The notes beneath the pieces are model-generated. The model saw nothing but the letters and a program-made list of their open reading frames with translations, made no database searches and had not been told where the DNA came from. The translations under genes and the position numbers were made by a program. Of a stretch of 7,274 nucleotides of DNA, positions 6,710 through 7,274 are shown piece by piece (the first letter of the stretch is position 1; each line of letters starts with the position of its first letter). Source of the stretch: Caldora sp. SIO3E6. Lineage in GTDB: Bacteria > Cyanobacteriota > Cyanobacteriia > Cyanobacteriales > Coleofasciculaceae. The stretch is taken from NCBI GenBank assembly GCA_010672185.1, contig JAAHHL010000328.1:1-7274 (forward strand), given 5' to 3'.

Positions 6710-7045
6710 TCAATATGAAAAAGTAGGTGGTAAATGCTTTAGGCAGTAATAATCGCCTTTTCTAATTTTAGTATGATCGCTGGTCTATTATTGGCGTAGC
6801 ACAGCTAAAATGGTTCAAACTTGTGAATTTATATAGAAAGCTGTCTCATTTTTATCTTGACCTTTGTTGGGTTTCACCGATTTTAGTTTTGGTTAAGGCA
6901 GCAATGAATACTACAGCTCAAACCCACGTACCAAATTACGAAACAATGAGGCAAGCGATCACGATTAAACTGGCATAAGATACAGCGTTTCCCGCTGTTA
7001 CGAGGTACAGTAGAATCAACGGAGCCTTCTGCTATATCTCACACT
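6710..7045. other. Intergenic region between urtE and the split AlbA_2/ATPase-like gene
   Basis: This is about 336 bp of rather AT-rich DNA. It should contain the promoter of the minus-strand split gene, but I see no pair of -35/-10 boxes with good spacing; CATACT (minus strand, near 6770) is only a weak -10 candidate. A hairpin at 6982-6998 may end urt transcription. A 24-codon plus-strand frame (6904-6978, MNTTAQTHVP...) follows a weak AAGG, but it is too short and unrecognised to call a gene. Confidence 0.6.
6982..6998 (-). terminator. Weak hairpin downstream of urtE, possible terminator
   Basis: A perfect 6-bp stem, ACAGCG/CGCTGT, encloses a 5-nt loop 47 bp past the urtE stop codon. On the minus strand it is followed by ATCTTATG rather than a T-run, so it does not meet the standard for an intrinsic terminator. 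It could instead be an RNA-stabilising or repeat-derived hairpin. Confidence 0.3.
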
Positions 7046-7274
7046 TCAAACTGCCAGGAATTGTTGAATCACATCCTGACTGAGTTCCTTGGTAGAACCA
7101 GATGCCACAATACCACCTTTCTGCATGGCGTAGTATTGATCTGCTTGCCGCACAAAATGCAGGTGCTGCTCTACTAAAAGGACAGAAATTCCTGTAGACT
7201 CAATAATCTGCCGAACCGCTGCTTCAATTTCGAGGATAATCGAAGGTTGAATACCTTCAGTAGGTTCATCCAAT
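7046..7274 (-). CDS. urtE: Urea ABC transporter ATP-binding protein UrtE, C-terminal part (5' end outside window)
   Basis: About 76 residues are visible, ending at TGA 7046-7048; the full protein is usually about 230 residues. The visible part begins in Walker B (LDEPTEGIQPS, where the leading Leu is TTG, not a start). It continues with LEIEAAVRQIIESTGISVLLVEQHLHFVRQADQYYAMQKGGIVASG, including the H-loop His in VEQH, and ends SQDVIQQFLAV. This closely resembles the UrtE C terminus of cyanobacteria as I remember it. UrtE is one of the two cytoplasmic ATPases (with UrtD) that power high-affinity urea uptake by UrtABCDE, normally under nitrogen (NtcA) control. It is usually the last gene of the operon, consistent with non-coding DNA following here. 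A related branched-chain amino-acid LivF-type ATPase is the main alternative. Confidence 0.85.
   Translation of the reverse strand, partial: LDEPTEGIQPSIILEIEAAVRQIIESTGISVLLVEQHLHFVRQADQYYAMQKGGIVASGSTKELSQDVIQQFLAV

Noticed and set aside
6857..6885. Plus-strand promoter (TTGACC followed by an AT-rich box) for the 24-codon frame at 6904
   Set aside because: The -10 match is poor and the frame is too short and unrecognised to support a promoter call.

Overview
The window looks like chromosomal DNA of a cyanobacterium, probably a filamentous one. Three perfect HIP1 octamers (GCGATCGC at 2969, 3833 and 6086) support this. So do a long AATTGGG heptamer array, a haemagglutinin/CHAT fusion protein of a type common in these organisms, and a UrtE-like ATPase end that closely resembles the cyanobacterial urea transporter as I remember it. 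The species cannot be fixed from the sequence alone.

Layout. Positions 1-3752 (+) hold the 3' part of a very large gene for a predicted secreted or surface beta-helix protein. It carries an inserted C-type lectin-like domain and ends in a CHAT (caspase-like) protease domain with its His/Cys pair intact. A convergent intergenic gap follows, with an array of about 7.6 heptamers (3768-3820) and a HIP1 site. Positions 3949-6709 (-) hold one gene for an AlbA_2 (Schlafen-like) / GHKL-ATPase-like / winged-helix protein, interrupted by an 898-nt group II intron at 5033-5930. About 340 bp of non-coding DNA follows, and the 3' end of urtE (-) runs off the right edge.

The central result is the intron. 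At first sight the minus-strand locus looks like two unrelated or broken genes. Removing 5033-5930 joins codon 260 as GG|A and restores one uninterrupted 620-residue protein. The boundary is supported independently by the GTGCGAC 5' end, a domain I closing stem of 12 perfect pairs, and EBS1 displayed in a hairpin loop with 6/6 pairing to the exon. EBS2 pairs 7/7 with the exon, a 34-nt domain V is present, and domain VI has a bulged A seven nucleotides from the 3' end. The intron has no maturase/reverse-transcriptase ORF, so splicing would need a protein supplied from elsewhere or would be protein-independent.

How the genes relate. The CHAT protein gene and the split gene converge and need not be functionally linked. 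The split gene and urtE point the same way but are separated by a gap containing a weak hairpin, so they are probably separate transcription units. If splicing is conditional, the intron would switch production between the full three-part protein and a truncated AlbA_2 half.
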